A stretch of 64,000 nt of DNA from DATBHM01 sp963772375 (GTDB lineage Bacteria > Actinomycetota > UBA4738 > JACQTL01). Every line of letters begins with the position of its first letter. Position 1 is the stretch's first letter. The stretch spans positions 186,001 through 250,000 of the forward strand of contig CAVYXG010000007.1 in NCBI GenBank assembly GCA_963772375.1. Reading direction: 5' to 3'. Below the pieces are notes generated by a model that was given only the letters and a program-made list of their open reading frames with translations, ran no database searches and had not been told where the DNA came from. Positions 1 to 9,136 of the stretch are shown here, piece after piece. The translations under genes and the position numbers were made by a program.

Positions 1-2
1 GG

Positions 3-185
3 CCCGTGGTGGCGGGCGACCTGCTCGCGGTGGGCGTGGTCGCGGCCGCGATCGGCGTCCTGGTCGTGGCGGCCGTTCGCCCGCGCCGGCCGGACCGTCG
101 GGGGTCGGACGGCGACGGTGGCGTCGCCAGGGAACCCCCTGATATGCTCGCACGGAATCGGGACCCAGGGGGCGGCCGAACATGA
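3..185 (+). CDS. C-terminal end of a membrane protein (partial)
   Basis: The reading frame is open from the window edge and ends in TGA at 183-185. The visible 60 residues hold one strongly hydrophobic stretch rich in Val, Ala and Leu, consistent with a final membrane helix, followed by an Arg/Asp/Gly-rich tail that would lie in the cytoplasm. The stop overlaps the next start as ATGA, so the two genes are probably translationally coupled. The bulk of the protein lies outside the window and I cannot name the family. Confidence 0.5.
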   Translation, partial: PVVAGDLLAVGVVAAAIGVLVVAAVRPRRPDRRGSDGDGGVAREPPDMLARNRDPGGGRT

Positions 186-331
186 ACTGGCGCGGACTGG
201 TGATCGCGGGGATCGCGGCGCTGCTCATCGCGTTCTTCGGCGCCTTCTTCGTGGTCGTCAGCCAGAATCCCGCGTCCAGCGTCGAGGGTCCCGGGTTCGT
301 GTACGGCAGCCCGAGCGTCGCCGCCCCCTAG
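182..331 (+). CDS. Small single-pass membrane protein (49 aa)
   Basis: This short gene starts at ATG 182 inside the stop of the upstream gene (ATGA overlap) and ends at TAG 329-331. The product begins MNWRGLVIAGIAALL, a basic N-terminus followed by a hydrophobic helix of about 22 residues, then a short Ser/Pro/Gly tail. It looks like a signal-anchor peptide with little outside the membrane. The overlap suggests it acts with the upstream membrane protein, but no family is recognised and no function is proposed. Confidence 0.5.
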   Translation: MNWRGLVIAGIAALLIAFFGAFFVVVSQNPASSVEGPGFVYGSPSVAAP

Positions 332-385
332 CGACCGCCGGACGTCCCCGGGCGGCGGCCGCGACTCCATCGTCTTCGGCCTTCG

Positions 386-2788
386 TCAGGCCGGCTCGAC
401 CGCGGGCGGGGTGCGCACCTCGACGCCGGCCGAGACCGTCACCGGTCTCGTCGCATCCACCAGCACCGCGTCGAATGCGCCTGCCGTGTCGTCCCACCTG
501 AACCGGGTGGCCCGGTCCCGGGCCGCGGCGCCGAGGCGATCCCGGAGATCCGGCGAGGACAGCACCCGCCGGAGGCCGTCGACGAACCCCTCGTAGTCGT
601 CGGCGAGCACGCCGGTGACGCCGTCCACCACGGACTCGGCCAGACCACCGGACCGCGAAGCGACCGCGGGAGTTCCCGCCGACGCCGCCTCCATGACCGC
701 GAGCCCCCATCCCTCCTTCACCGACGGGATCGCCAGGACCCACGACTCCCGGAGCAGGCGCCGCTTGAGGTCCTCGGGCACGAACCCCTCGAACGTCACC
801 ACGTCGGTCACGCCGAGCCGCTCGGCTTCCTCGAGGAGCCGCGGCTCCCATGCCCCCTGCCCGGCGACGTGCACGGAGAGGCCCGGGAACTCGTTGCGGA
901 GCTCTGCGGCGGCGCGTACCACGAACTCGATCCGCTTGTGCGGCACGAGCCGGCCGAGGAACACGACCGATGGATCGGGCGTCCGTTCGACGGCGGGCCC
1001 GGTCACGGCCTCCGGCGCGCCGTTGCGGACGATCGTGATCCGCCCGGGGTCGATGCCCAGATCGGCCAGGTCGTCCCGAGACGCCTCGCTCACGGTGACG
1101 TACCGCGCGCGCCGGTACAGCCACGGCGACAACCGTGATTCGACCCACCACCCGATGCGGGAGGTACGGGGCGAGAAGATCATCCCCCACTGCTCCCGGT
1201 GGACGTGGTGAACCAGCACGACGACCGGACGCCCGCAGTACATCGGCGAGAAGAACGGGACGGCGTTCTGCACGTCAACGACCACGTCGTGCGGGCCGAA
1301 CCGCCCCATGACGTGGTACGCAGCCGCCCACAGGTACACCGTCCGCCACGAGCCCCGCCGGACGAACCGCACCCCCCCAACCATCTCGTCTCGAAGCGCG
1401 CCCGGATAGGCGCCGCAGAAGACCGTCACCTTCCGGCCGCCGGCGGCGAGCCGCTGCGCCACCTCCTCGACGAACACCTCGGAGCCACCGCCCTGTGGAT
1501 GGCGCGTGTCGCGCCAGTTCAGCACCAGGACGCTGCCGGCGGCGCCCCGCGCGGCGGCGAGCAACCGGCGGGCGTGCTCCGACACCAGCATGAACACCAC
1601 GCCCTGGACGAGCAGCATCGCCCATGCCGCGTGCGCCCCCGAGCCGGCGGCCGAGAACACCGCCACACACCCCACCACCGACGCGATCGACGCCGACCAC
1701 ACCCACGCCGTCCGGGCCGCGCCGAGCATCATGTTGATCAGCACCGTGGCTCCACCCGCGAGAGCCATGGCCAGGGTCAGCACGCGGACGAGCCCGGTCG
1801 CGTCGAGGTACCGGCCGTGGTACGTCAGGTCGAGCAGCTGCCGCGGGAACAGCTCAAGCGCGAACACTGCCACCGCCGTGGGCACGATCGCCAGCACGGC
1901 CACCCGACGGACGGCCCGGCCGGGCCCGACGACAGCGGTTCTGCGCACGGCGTACGCCGCCGCCGGAAGCTGCGCGAACAGGGCCACGCGGGCCAGCGAC
2001 GAGGCGGCCGCGTAGGCACCCAGCCGCGGCCCCCCGGCCACCCGGACGGCCACCACGTCCACGAACTGCACGAGCCCGACGAACGCGAGCCCGACGATCG
2101 AGATCCAGACCTCGGTGGGCACTGCGCGCGCCGTGCCCAGTCGCTGCCGCGGCAGCAGGGCCTTGGTGAGAAGGAGGCCCGCAGCGACTCCCATCGCGAG
2201 GCCCGCCGATGCCCCCGTGAGGTGGAGGCCCGCCGAGAGCAGCAGGGCTGCGAACCCGATACGCGCGACGCCCTCGAACAGCATCGTCGCGCCGGAGGTC
2301 CCGAGTTTCCCGAGCCCGATCAGCAGGCCTCGTGCCCAGGCGACGAGCATGAGCATCGAGGCGGCCGACAGGAACCAACCGGCCGACCGGAGTGTGGCGC
2401 TCACGGGCGCGAGCCCCACGGCTGCTCCGGCGATCGCACAGGTGATGAGCGCGCCCCGCCACGGCGTCCTCGGCACCTCTCCACTCCGGGCCGAGGCCAT
2501 CGCGCCGCCGCCGAACAGGGCCGAGCTGGGGCCGTTCACCGCCAGCAGGACCCCGAGGAGTGCTGCGAACGTGGCGAAGTCGGTCGGGGACAGCCGTCGC
2601 CCGAGCATCGCGTTGAACAGGTAGGTGAGGAGCGCCGCGCCAGCGAACCCGGCTGCGAACACCAACGCCCCACGGAAGTCGCCGTCCCGGCGATCGGCGG
2701 GGCGCACCGCCGACCCAGCGTGGTCGTCCGGACCGGCGCCGCCGGTGGCAACGGTGGGCCCTTCGATCGAACCTCCCCCGGTGTTCAC
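386..2788 (-). CDS. Polysaccharide flippase fused to GT4 glycosyltransferase
   Basis: This 800-residue protein joins two activities. Residues about 35-410 form a run of hydrophobic helices resembling Wzx/MATE-type polysaccharide flippases. Residues about 415-780 form a GT-B glycosyltransferase of family GT4: an N-terminal Rossmann half with the HPQGGGSEVFVEE loop, then a C-terminal nucleotide-sugar half with VVFLGRLVPHKRIE and the EGWGLAVMEA motif. Such enzymes transfer sugars from nucleotide or lipid donors at the inner face of the membrane. The fusion suggests glycan assembly and lipid-linked export in one polypeptide. The GTG start at 2788 follows a good ribosome site (GAGGAGG) 8-9 nt upstream. 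Fold assignment is by motif; the substrate is unknown. Confidence 0.8.
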   Translation of the reverse strand: MNTGGGSIEGPTVATGGAGPDDHAGSAVRPADRRDGDFRGALVFAAGFAGAALLTYLFNAMLGRRLSPTDFATFAALLGVLLAVNGPSSALFGGGAMASARSGEVPRTPWRGALITCAIAGAAVGLAPVSATLRSAGWFLSAASMLMLVAWARGLLIGLGKLGTSGATMLFEGVARIGFAALLLSAGLHLTGASAGLAMGVAAGLLLTKALLPRQRLGTARAVPTEVWISIVGLAFVGLVQFVDVVAVRVAGGPRLGAYAAASSLARVALFAQLPAAAYAVRRTAVVGPGRAVRRVAVLAIVPTAVAVFALELFPRQLLDLTYHGRYLDATGLVRVLTLAMALAGGATVLINMMLGAARTAWVWSASIASVVGCVAVFSAAGSGAHAAWAMLLVQGVVFMLVSEHARRLLAAARGAAGSVLVLNWRDTRHPQGGGSEVFVEEVAQRLAAGGRKVTVFCGAYPGALRDEMVGGVRFVRRGSWRTVYLWAAAYHVMGRFGPHDVVVDVQNAVPFFSPMYCGRPVVVLVHHVHREQWGMIFSPRTSRIGWWVESRLSPWLYRRARYVTVSEASRDDLADLGIDPGRITIVRNGAPEAVTGPAVERTPDPSVVFLGRLVPHKRIEFVVRAAAELRNEFPGLSVHVAGQGAWEPRLLEEAERLGVTDVVTFEGFVPEDLKRRLLRESWVLAIPSVKEGWGLAVMEAASAGTPAVASRSGGLAESVVDGVTGVLADDYEGFVDGLRRVLSSPDLRDRLGAAARDRATRFRWDDTAGAFDAVLVDATRPVTVSAGVEVRTPPAVEPA

Positions 2789-2871
2789 GCCGACCCTGCC
2801 TCCTCACCGTCGATTATGGGGGGATGCCCCTTCCGGAGCCACCCGGCGGCGCCCCGCCGGAGGTCGTCTCG

Positions 2872-2877
2872 TAGACT
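2872..2877 (+). promoter_or_regulatory. -10 element of a probable leaderless promoter
   Basis: TAGACT sits exactly 7 nt before the ATG at 2885, placing the expected transcription start on or next to the start codon. No ribosome site precedes that ATG. The same spacing is seen before the genes at 9137 and 50767. Confidence 0.45.
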
Positions 2878-2884
2878 CGCGCGG

Positions 2885-3178
2885 ATGCAGATCGGCGATC
2901 TCCAGGACATGCTGCGCCGGACCTACGTCGACCGCGACCGCGCGCGGGGTGCGGACGGCGTGTTCCGGTGGATGGTCGAGGAGGTCGGCGAGGTCGCCCG
3001 CGCCATGCGCACGCCCCACGACCGGGAGCACCTCGAGCACGAGTTCTCCGACGTCCTCGCATGGCTCGGCTCGCTGGCGAATCTCCTCGACGTCGACCTC
3101 GAGCGCGCGGCCGCCCGCTACGCGAACGGCTGCCCGAAGTGCGGGGCGATCCCGTGCGCGTGCGAGGCCGTGCGGTGA
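2885..3178 (+). CDS. MazG-like nucleotide pyrophosphohydrolase
   Basis: This 97-residue protein has the all-alpha NTP pyrophosphohydrolase signature: an EEVGE cluster around residue 33 and an EFSDVLAW segment around residue 57, giving the acidic residues that bind Mg2+. Members hydrolyse (d)NTPs to monophosphates and often clean up damaged nucleotides. The C-terminus CPKCGAIPCAC carries four closely spaced Cys residues, probably a small metal site, which occurs in a subset of the family. The stop overlaps the next start by 4 nt (GTGA), so it is translated together with the Eis-like acetyltransferase. A -10 element 7 nt upstream suggests a leaderless message. Confidence 0.8.
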   Translation: MQIGDLQDMLRRTYVDRDRARGADGVFRWMVEEVGEVARAMRTPHDREHLEHEFSDVLAWLGSLANLLDVDLERAAARYANGCPKCGAIPCACEAVR

Positions 3179-4374
3179 GCGGGATCGAGCTCCGGCCCCC
3201 AGGCGAGGACGACCGCGAGCGCATCCTCGACGTGCAGCAGTCGGCGTTCGGCATCGTGCCCTCGTGGCGGGAACGGGTCGGACCGAACCTCCGCCTCGAC
3301 CGCTACCTCTGCGCCTACGACGGCGACCGCCTGATCGCCACCTCGCTCTCCCATCCCCTCACCCAGTTCTTCGGCGGGAACGACATCGCCTGCGCCGGCG
3401 TCGCCGCCGTCGCGGCCATGCCCGACACCCGTGGGAGGGGCATCGGCGGGACGCTGGTCGCGGAGCTGATCCGGCGGCAGCGGGACGCCGGGGACGTGTT
3501 CAGCACGCTGTACCCCGCCACCGTCGCCGTGTACCGGAAGCTCGGGTACGAGCTCGCCGGTTCGTACCTCGAGCTCTCGGTCCCGCTCCGCGCGCTCCCC
3601 CGGTCCGGCGGCGACGGGATCGAGCTGCAGACGATCCGCGACGACTCCGCGCTGCCCGAGATGCAGGCCTGCTTCCGGGCGTGGGCGCCCGGCCACAACG
3701 GGCCCCTGTGGTTCGGCGACGAGTTCTGGTGGCGCACGCGGATCATGCGGCTCACCGAACCCGACGTGGTGCCCCACGTGGTGCTCGCCCGGGACGCCGC
3801 GTCGGGCCGGCTCGAGGGCTACGCCTGCTACCAGCGCGGCCCCCGCGAGGGGTTCGGCATGGATCCGGCCTGCACCCACCTGATCGCCCGCACGCGCCGC
3901 GCCGCCGAGGCGCTGTTCGGCTACTTCGGCGGGTACCACAGCATCGGCGCCAAGCTGACCTGGCACGGCCCGCCCGGCGAGCCCCTCGCGATGCTGCTGG
4001 CGGAATCACGCTCGGTCACGCAGGCGTCGGAGTTCCCCTGGATGTCGCGCCTGCTGGACGTCCCGGCGGCTGTCGAGGCGCGCGGCTACGCCGAGGTCGA
4101 CGGCGAGTGCGCGATCGCGGTCGACGACCCGCTGTTCGCTGAGAACCGCGGCCCGTTCCTGATCACGGCGGACGGGGGGAAGGTCACAGTGGAAGGGACC
4201 GACCGGGCTTCCGGCGGCCCCATCCCGATCGGCCTCCTGAGCTCGCTGTTCACGGGGTACCTGTCGACTGCCGACGTGGTCCGGCTGGGCGGCGCGGCGC
4301 CGGACGACCCCGCGCTGCGGGTGCTGTCGCGGCTGTTCGCCGGGCCGGCGCCGTGGAGCCCCGACTTCTTCTGA
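3175..4374 (+). CDS. Eis-like GNAT N-acetyltransferase
   Basis: At 399 residues this matches the length of the Eis family (enhanced intracellular survival), which acetylates amines such as aminoglycosides or lysine side chains with acetyl-CoA. The acetyl-CoA loop RGRGIGGTL lies near residue 85, followed by the tandem GNAT half and a C-terminal sterol-carrier-like domain. The protein ends in Phe, as in Eis, where the terminal carboxylate takes part in catalysis. The GTG start overlaps the stop of the MazG gene by 4 nt. The physiological substrate cannot be read from the sequence. Confidence 0.8.
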   Translation: MSGIELRPPGEDDRERILDVQQSAFGIVPSWRERVGPNLRLDRYLCAYDGDRLIATSLSHPLTQFFGGNDIACAGVAAVAAMPDTRGRGIGGTLVAELIRRQRDAGDVFSTLYPATVAVYRKLGYELAGSYLELSVPLRALPRSGGDGIELQTIRDDSALPEMQACFRAWAPGHNGPLWFGDEFWWRTRIMRLTEPDVVPHVVLARDAASGRLEGYACYQRGPREGFGMDPACTHLIARTRRAAEALFGYFGGYHSIGAKLTWHGPPGEPLAMLLAESRSVTQASEFPWMSRLLDVPAAVEARGYAEVDGECAIAVDDPLFAENRGPFLITADGGKVTVEGTDRASGGPIPIGLLSSLFTGYLSTADVVRLGGAAPDDPALRVLSRLFAGPAPWSPDFF

Positions 4375-4390
4375 TGGGTACCGGGTCCTG

Positions 4391-4867
4391 ATGCCCACCG
4401 TCCGAAACGCCACCGAGGACGACTGGCCCGCCGTCGAGGGGCTCCTCGCCGAGCTGGGCCGGCCGGACGTCCGCGGGGCGCCCGAGGAGGACACGGCGCG
4501 CCGGATCTACCTCGGATACCTGGAGCGGGACGACGCAGAGGCCCTGGTCGCCGAGGAGGACGGCCGGGTCGTCGGGTTCGTCGACATGGAGTACCGGGTC
4601 CGGCTGAACTTCACGACGCCCCAGGCGTGGATCCCCGACCTCGTCGTCGCCGAGGACGGCCGCGGCCGGGGCGTCGGCGCCGCTCTGCTGACGCGATGCC
4701 TGGAGCGGGCCCGGGAACGTGACTGCTGGAGCCTCAGCCTGGAGTCGTCGAACTGGCGCGAGCGGGCCCACGCGTTCTACCTCCGGGAGGGCCTCGTCGA
4801 CGGGGCGAAGTCGTTCTCCGTGGCCCTGTCGGAGGCCGGGGCGAACTGGCCGCCGAAGCCACGGTGA
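4391..4867 (+). CDS. GNAT family N-acetyltransferase
   Basis: This is a single-domain GNAT enzyme of 158 residues. The acetyl-CoA pyrophosphate loop is DGRGRGVGAALL near residues 92-103, followed by the conserved C-terminal segment ending in a Phe/Tyr-containing helix (HAFYLREGLVDG). It lies 16 nt after the Eis-like gene on the same strand, so the two acetyltransferases and MazG probably form one transcript. The acyl acceptor is unknown. Confidence 0.8.
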   Translation: MPTVRNATEDDWPAVEGLLAELGRPDVRGAPEEDTARRIYLGYLERDDAEALVAEEDGRVVGFVDMEYRVRLNFTTPQAWIPDLVVAEDGRGRGVGAALLTRCLERARERDCWSLSLESSNWRERAHAFYLREGLVDGAKSFSVALSEAGANWPPKPR

Positions 4868-4929
4868 TCACGGGCCCGGCCGCCGGTTCACTGGCCCAAG
4901 CGCCCGCCCACTGGTAGAACCTGCCAACG

Positions 4930-6759
4930 ATGTCGTCGTCTCCCTCGCATCTCGGCCCCGGAACGCTCCTGCGCGACTACCGCATCGAGTCGGAGCTCGG
5001 CCGCGGTGGCCAGGGCGTCGTCTATCTCGCGGAGCACGTCCACCTCCGACGGCGGGTCGCGCTGAAGGTCCTGCCGCCCGAGCTCGCCGCCGACTCGGAC
5101 TTCCGCGAGCGGTTCCTCCGCGAGGCCCGGATCGCGGCCGCCCTCGAGCACCCCAACATCCTGCCGATCTACGACGCCAGCGAGGCGGACGGCGTCCTGT
5201 TCCTGGCCATGCGCCTGGTGCAGGGGGAGGACCTCGGGATCGTCCTCCAGCGCGACGGCGCGATCGACCCGGTCCGTGCGCTGGGCGTCCTGGCCAAGGT
5301 GGCCGGCGCCCTGGACGAGGCGCACTCGAAGGGCTTGGTGCACCGCGACGTGAAGCCCAGCAACATCCTGCTCGAGGCTCCGGACCGGGTGTTCCTGTCG
5401 GACTTCGGGCTGGGGAAGGTGTTCGGCGACTCCACCGGACAGCCCGGGCAGCCGTCCTCGGCGCCGGGGATCTCCGGCGAGTCGCGGGCCCTCACCCGGG
5501 CCGGGTACTTCGTCGGAACGCCGCACTACGCCGCGCCCGAGCAGATCCAGGGCGGCCCCATCGGGCCGTGGACCGACGAGTACGCGCTGGCGGCGGTGCT
5601 GTTCGAGAGCGTCACCGGACGCGTGCCGTTCCCCCGCGACGTCGAGACCGCCACGCTCGTCGCGCACGTGACCGAACGCGTCCCCGCGCCGTCCAGCTTG
5701 CGGCCGAACCTGCCCTCGGCGCTCGATCGCGTGATCACCTCGGGGATGGCGAAGCGGCCGGAGGAGCGCTACCGGACGTGCTCCGACCTCGTCGTGGCGG
5801 CCCGGTCGGCCGTGGCCGGGGGCGCAACGATCGCCGCGCCGGCCCCCGCGATCCCGGCGGGCTCCGGCGTGTTCTCCTCGTCCGGAACGTCGGCACCCGG
5901 CTTCTCCACATCGGGCGTCTCGGCGCCCGGCGTCACCCCGCCCCCCGCGCCGCCCATCCGGTTCGGTGGCGGACGCCCGCCGTCCGGCCCCCGGCGGCGG
6001 TTCGGCCCCTGGATGATCGGCGCCGCGGCCGGCGTGGCCGTCGCGATCGTCGCCGGGATCGTGTTCCTCGCCGGGGGCTCCCCGTCGCCCCGGCCCTCGC
6101 CCAGCCTGAGCGGCCTCCCGACGCCGACGGTCGGCCCCACCACCGCGTCGACGACGGCCCCCACCACCGCGCCGCCCACCTCCGGCCCGAAACCGACCAC
6201 CGGGCCGCCCCCGCTCACCGAGACGACGGCCACGAGGGTCGAGCCGTTCGACGGCGCCGGGAACATCCAGCCGCCGTTCACCCAGACGGAGGAGCACAGG
6301 GGCACCTGCTTCACCGGTTCGCTGGTGAACAACCGTCCGGACGCCTGGCGATGCTTCGCCAACGGCAACAGCCAGATCTTCGACCCGTGCTTCGAGAACT
6401 TCCCCGGGAACGCCACCCGCGTCGGCTGTCTGGCGAACCCGAACGACCACGGCGTGGTGCTGATCAACCTGACGCAGCCGCTCGACCCCGCGGGCGCGAA
6501 TCCCGGGGGCGGCCCGCCGGGCGACTGGGCGGTCGTCCTCGCCGACGACGGGACCACCTGCCTTCGGTTCGGCGGCGCGAGCGACCAGAAGATCGGGGGC
6601 AAGCCGGTGGAGTTCTTCTGTCAGGACGGCCGGGCGATCGGCGGCGGGATCGATCGGAAGCAGGCCCTCTGGCGCGCCCTGGTGGGGGAGCTGAAGCCGA
6701 AGAAGGGCCAGCCGCCCAAGAGCCCGGACATCGTGAACATCACCCAGGCGTTCAGCTAG
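4930..6759 (+). CDS. Membrane Ser/Thr protein kinase (PknB type) with Cys-rich outer domain
   Basis: Residues about 15-275 form a complete Hanks-type kinase: Gly-rich loop ELGRGGQGVVYLAE, the invariant Lys in VALKVL, catalytic loop HRDVKPSN and metal-binding DFGLGK. A Pro/Ser/Gly linker follows, then one membrane helix at about 360-383. The outer part begins with a Thr/Pro-rich stalk and ends in a domain of about 180 residues with at least six Cys residues, likely disulphide-bonded. It has no PASTA repeats, so the ligand differs from that of PknB. A TAGAAC hexamer 9 nt before ATG 4930 and the lack of a ribosome site suggest a very short leader. The outer domain is unrecognised. Confidence 0.88.
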   Translation: MSSSPSHLGPGTLLRDYRIESELGRGGQGVVYLAEHVHLRRRVALKVLPPELAADSDFRERFLREARIAAALEHPNILPIYDASEADGVLFLAMRLVQGEDLGIVLQRDGAIDPVRALGVLAKVAGALDEAHSKGLVHRDVKPSNILLEAPDRVFLSDFGLGKVFGDSTGQPGQPSSAPGISGESRALTRAGYFVGTPHYAAPEQIQGGPIGPWTDEYALAAVLFESVTGRVPFPRDVETATLVAHVTERVPAPSSLRPNLPSALDRVITSGMAKRPEERYRTCSDLVVAARSAVAGGATIAAPAPAIPAGSGVFSSSGTSAPGFSTSGVSAPGVTPPPAPPIRFGGGRPPSGPRRRFGPWMIGAAAGVAVAIVAGIVFLAGGSPSPRPSPSLSGLPTPTVGPTTASTTAPTTAPPTSGPKPTTGPPPLTETTATRVEPFDGAGNIQPPFTQTEEHRGTCFTGSLVNNRPDAWRCFANGNSQIFDPCFENFPGNATRVGCLANPNDHGVVLINLTQPLDPAGANPGGGPPGDWAVVLADDGTTCLRFGGASDQKIGGKPVEFFCQDGRAIGGGIDRKQALWRALVGELKPKKGQPPKSPDIVNITQAFS

Positions 6760-6783
6760 CAACCGGGTCGCGACGGCCCGGCG

Positions 6784-7815
6784 TCAGCGGCCGGTGGCGA
6801 ACAGCGTCTCAGCGATCTGCACGGAGTTGAGCGCGGCGCCCTTGCGGAGGTTGTCGCCGCTCGCGAACAGCAGCAGCCCGTCGTCGCGGCCGGCGGCCCG
6901 GCGGATCCGCCCGACCAGCACGTCGTCGATGCCGGCGGCGTCGAGCGGCGTGGGGTACTCGCCCCGGGACGGGTCGTCCACCACCCGCACCCCGGGCGAG
7001 CGCCGGAGCACCCCGCGCGCCTCGTCGGGGGTGGTCGCACGCGAGAAGGTCGCCGAGATGGCCACCGAGTGCCCCGTGACCACCGGCACGCGGACCACCG
7101 TGGCCTGGACCTCCAGGTTGGGCAGCTCGAGGATCTTCCGCGACTCGTGGAGCAGCTTGCGCTCCTCGCCGGTCCAGTCGTCCTCGTCCATGCCCCCCTG
7201 CAGGGCCAGCACGTTGAACGCGATCGTCCTGCCGTAGATCTCGCCGACCGGCAGCGCGTCGTGGTCGGGCGACACGAGCGACTCCACGTCACCGGCCATC
7301 TTGCCGACCTGGTCCGCCAGCTCGCGGATCCCCTTCATACCGCTGCCCGACACCGACTGGTATGAGGCCACCACCATCCTCCGCAGACCGATCGCGCGGT
7401 GGAGCGGCCCGATCGCCATCACCGTGGTGATCGCCGTGCAGTTCGGGTTGGCGATGATGCCGGCATGGCCGGTCAGTGCGTGGGCATTGACCTCGGGGAC
7501 CACCAGCGGAACGTCCGGCGCCATCCGCCACGCGCTCGAGTTGTCGACGCACACGACGCCCATCGATGCGGCATCCCGGCAGATCGAGCGCGACACGGTG
7601 GCCCCCGCGGACAGCAGGGCGAGGTCGCACCCCTTCAGCGCGTCGAGCGACAGCTCGCGGACGGTGACCTCCTCGCCCCGGAACGGCACCCGGGTCCCGG
7701 CCGTCCTCGCGCTGGCCAGCGGCACGAGCTCGTCGACGGGGAACGCCCGCTGTTCCAGCGTCCCGGTCATCTCCCGTCCGACGGCGCCGGTCGCGCCGAT
7801 CACCGCGACCCGCAT
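6784..7815 (-). CDS. asd: Aspartate-semialdehyde dehydrogenase
   Basis: This 343-residue enzyme reduces aspartyl phosphate to aspartate semialdehyde with NADPH, the second step toward lysine, methionine, threonine and meso-diaminopimelate. The N-terminal dinucleotide motif is VIGATGAVGREM. The catalytic Cys lies in NPNCTA near residue 126, and SYQSVSGSG follows. The ATG at 7815 overlaps the lysC stop by one base (TGATG), so the two are translationally coupled. This is the standard order for cell-wall precursor synthesis in actinobacteria. The frame extends upstream, but the coupled start and glycine-rich motif fix the N-terminus. Confidence 0.95.
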   Translation of the reverse strand: MRVAVIGATGAVGREMTGTLEQRAFPVDELVPLASARTAGTRVPFRGEEVTVRELSLDALKGCDLALLSAGATVSRSICRDAASMGVVCVDNSSAWRMAPDVPLVVPEVNAHALTGHAGIIANPNCTAITTVMAIGPLHRAIGLRRMVVASYQSVSGSGMKGIRELADQVGKMAGDVESLVSPDHDALPVGEIYGRTIAFNVLALQGGMDEDDWTGEERKLLHESRKILELPNLEVQATVVRVPVVTGHSVAISATFSRATTPDEARGVLRRSPGVRVVDDPSRGEYPTPLDAAGIDDVLVGRIRRAAGRDDGLLLFASGDNLRKGAALNSVQIAETLFATGR

Positions 7816-9053
7816 CAGCGGTCCTCGCGCTTCTCGGCCTCGTTCCCGAGATCGAACTTCGCGTGCACCGCCCGTACGGCCCGATCGGCGTCGGCCGCGC
7901 GCACGACGCACGACACGCGGATCGACGACGTCGAGATCATCTCGATGTTGATCCGCTCGTCGGCGAGCGCGGCGAACATGTCGGCCGCCACGCCGGGGTG
8001 GCTCTTCATGCCGGCGCCCACCAGCGAGACCTTCGCCACGCCGTCGTCCATCTCGAACCCGAACGCCCCCACCTCCTGGATCACGGCGTCCATGACGGCC
8101 TTCAGGCGCGGGAGGTCGGCCTTCGGCGCCGTGAACGACACGTCGGTACGCCCGTCGTGGGAGACGTTCTGCACGATCATGTCGATGTTCACGCCCTCGT
8201 CGGCCACCGCGCGGAAGATCGCCGCCGCCACGCCGGGCCGGTCGGGGACGTTCTGCAGCGTGACCTTCGCCTCGGTGTCGTCGCTCGCCACCCCCGAGAT
8301 CAGGGCCTGTTCCATGCGTTCGTCTTCCTCCGTCACCCACGTGCCGTCGTCGTCGGTGAACGACGAGCGCACGTGGAGCAGCACGTTGTTGCGCCGAGCG
8401 TACTCGACTGCCCTGCCCTGGAGGACCTGCGCACCGGCGGCCGCGAGCTCGAGCATCTCCTCGAACGACACGGCGTGCAGCTGGCGCGCGTCCGGCTCCA
8501 CGCGGGGGTCGGCGGTGAACACGCCCGGCACGTCGGTGTAGATCTCGCAGAACTCCGCATCCAGCGCGGCCGCGAGGGCAACGGCCGTCGTGTCGCTGCC
8601 GCCCCGGCCGAGCGTCGTCACGTCGGCGGTCGCGGAGACCCCCTGGAACCCGGCCACGATCACGATCGCGCCCTCGGCCACGGCCTGCAGGATCCGCCCG
8701 GGGCGGACGTCGATGATCTTGGCGTTGCCGTGGCGGGTGTCGGTGATGATCCCGGCCTGGGAGCCCGTGTACGAGGCCGCGCGGTGGCCGCGGTCGTTGA
8801 TCGCGATGGCGAGGAGCGACATCGCGATGCGCTCGCCGGCCGTGAGCAGCATGTCGAGCTCGCGGGGGTTGGGGATCGGCGCGATGTCGTGCGCCATCTG
8901 CATGAGCTCGTCGGTGGAGTGGCCCATGGCGGACACGACCACCACGACGTCGTAGCCGGACTCGCGGGCCTTGACGACGCGATCGGCGACGGCCCGGATG
9001 CGCCCGGCGTCGCCGACGGACGTCCCGCCGTACTTCTGCACGATCACCGGCAT
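7815..9053 (-). CDS. lysC: Aspartate kinase
   Basis: The 412-residue protein phosphorylates aspartate, the entry reaction of the aspartate amino-acid family. The kinase domain opens with the signature KYGGTSVGD at residues 7-15. The last about 150 residues form two ACT domains, the usual site of feedback inhibition by lysine and threonine. An internal start for a separate beta subunit, as in some relatives, is possible but not marked by a clear ribosome site. The ATG at 9053 has AGGAGGCT 7-8 nt upstream. It is followed by asd with a 1-nt overlap. Confidence 0.95.
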   Translation of the reverse strand: MPVIVQKYGGTSVGDAGRIRAVADRVVKARESGYDVVVVVSAMGHSTDELMQMAHDIAPIPNPRELDMLLTAGERIAMSLLAIAINDRGHRAASYTGSQAGIITDTRHGNAKIIDVRPGRILQAVAEGAIVIVAGFQGVSATADVTTLGRGGSDTTAVALAAALDAEFCEIYTDVPGVFTADPRVEPDARQLHAVSFEEMLELAAAGAQVLQGRAVEYARRNNVLLHVRSSFTDDDGTWVTEEDERMEQALISGVASDDTEAKVTLQNVPDRPGVAAAIFRAVADEGVNIDMIVQNVSHDGRTDVSFTAPKADLPRLKAVMDAVIQEVGAFGFEMDDGVAKVSLVGAGMKSHPGVAADMFAALADERINIEMISTSSIRVSCVVRAADADRAVRAVHAKFDLGNEAEKREDR

Positions 9054-9123
9054 GCCGACGAGCCTCCTGGAGGGGCCGGAGCGTTCAGGGTAACAGCCGG
9101 TCCGCGCCGTCCCGGGGAGGCCC

Positions 9124-9129
9124 TACAGT
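9124..9129 (+). promoter_or_regulatory. -10 element of a probable leaderless promoter
   Basis: TACAGT ends 7 nt before the GTG start at 9137 and no ribosome site is present. It lies in the 83-nt divergent interval shared with lysC. Confidence 0.4.
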
Positions 9130-9136
9130 CGCCGGT

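Noticed and set aside
1199..3178. Long plus-strand frame covering the flippase-glycosyltransferase region
   Set aside because: Only its last 97 codons (MazG) show family features. The rest is antisense to the well-supported fusion gene.
6784..8340. Extended 518-residue form of the semialdehyde dehydrogenase
   Set aside because: The extra N-terminus is antisense or out-of-frame reading of lysC. The true start is the overlapping ATG at 7815.
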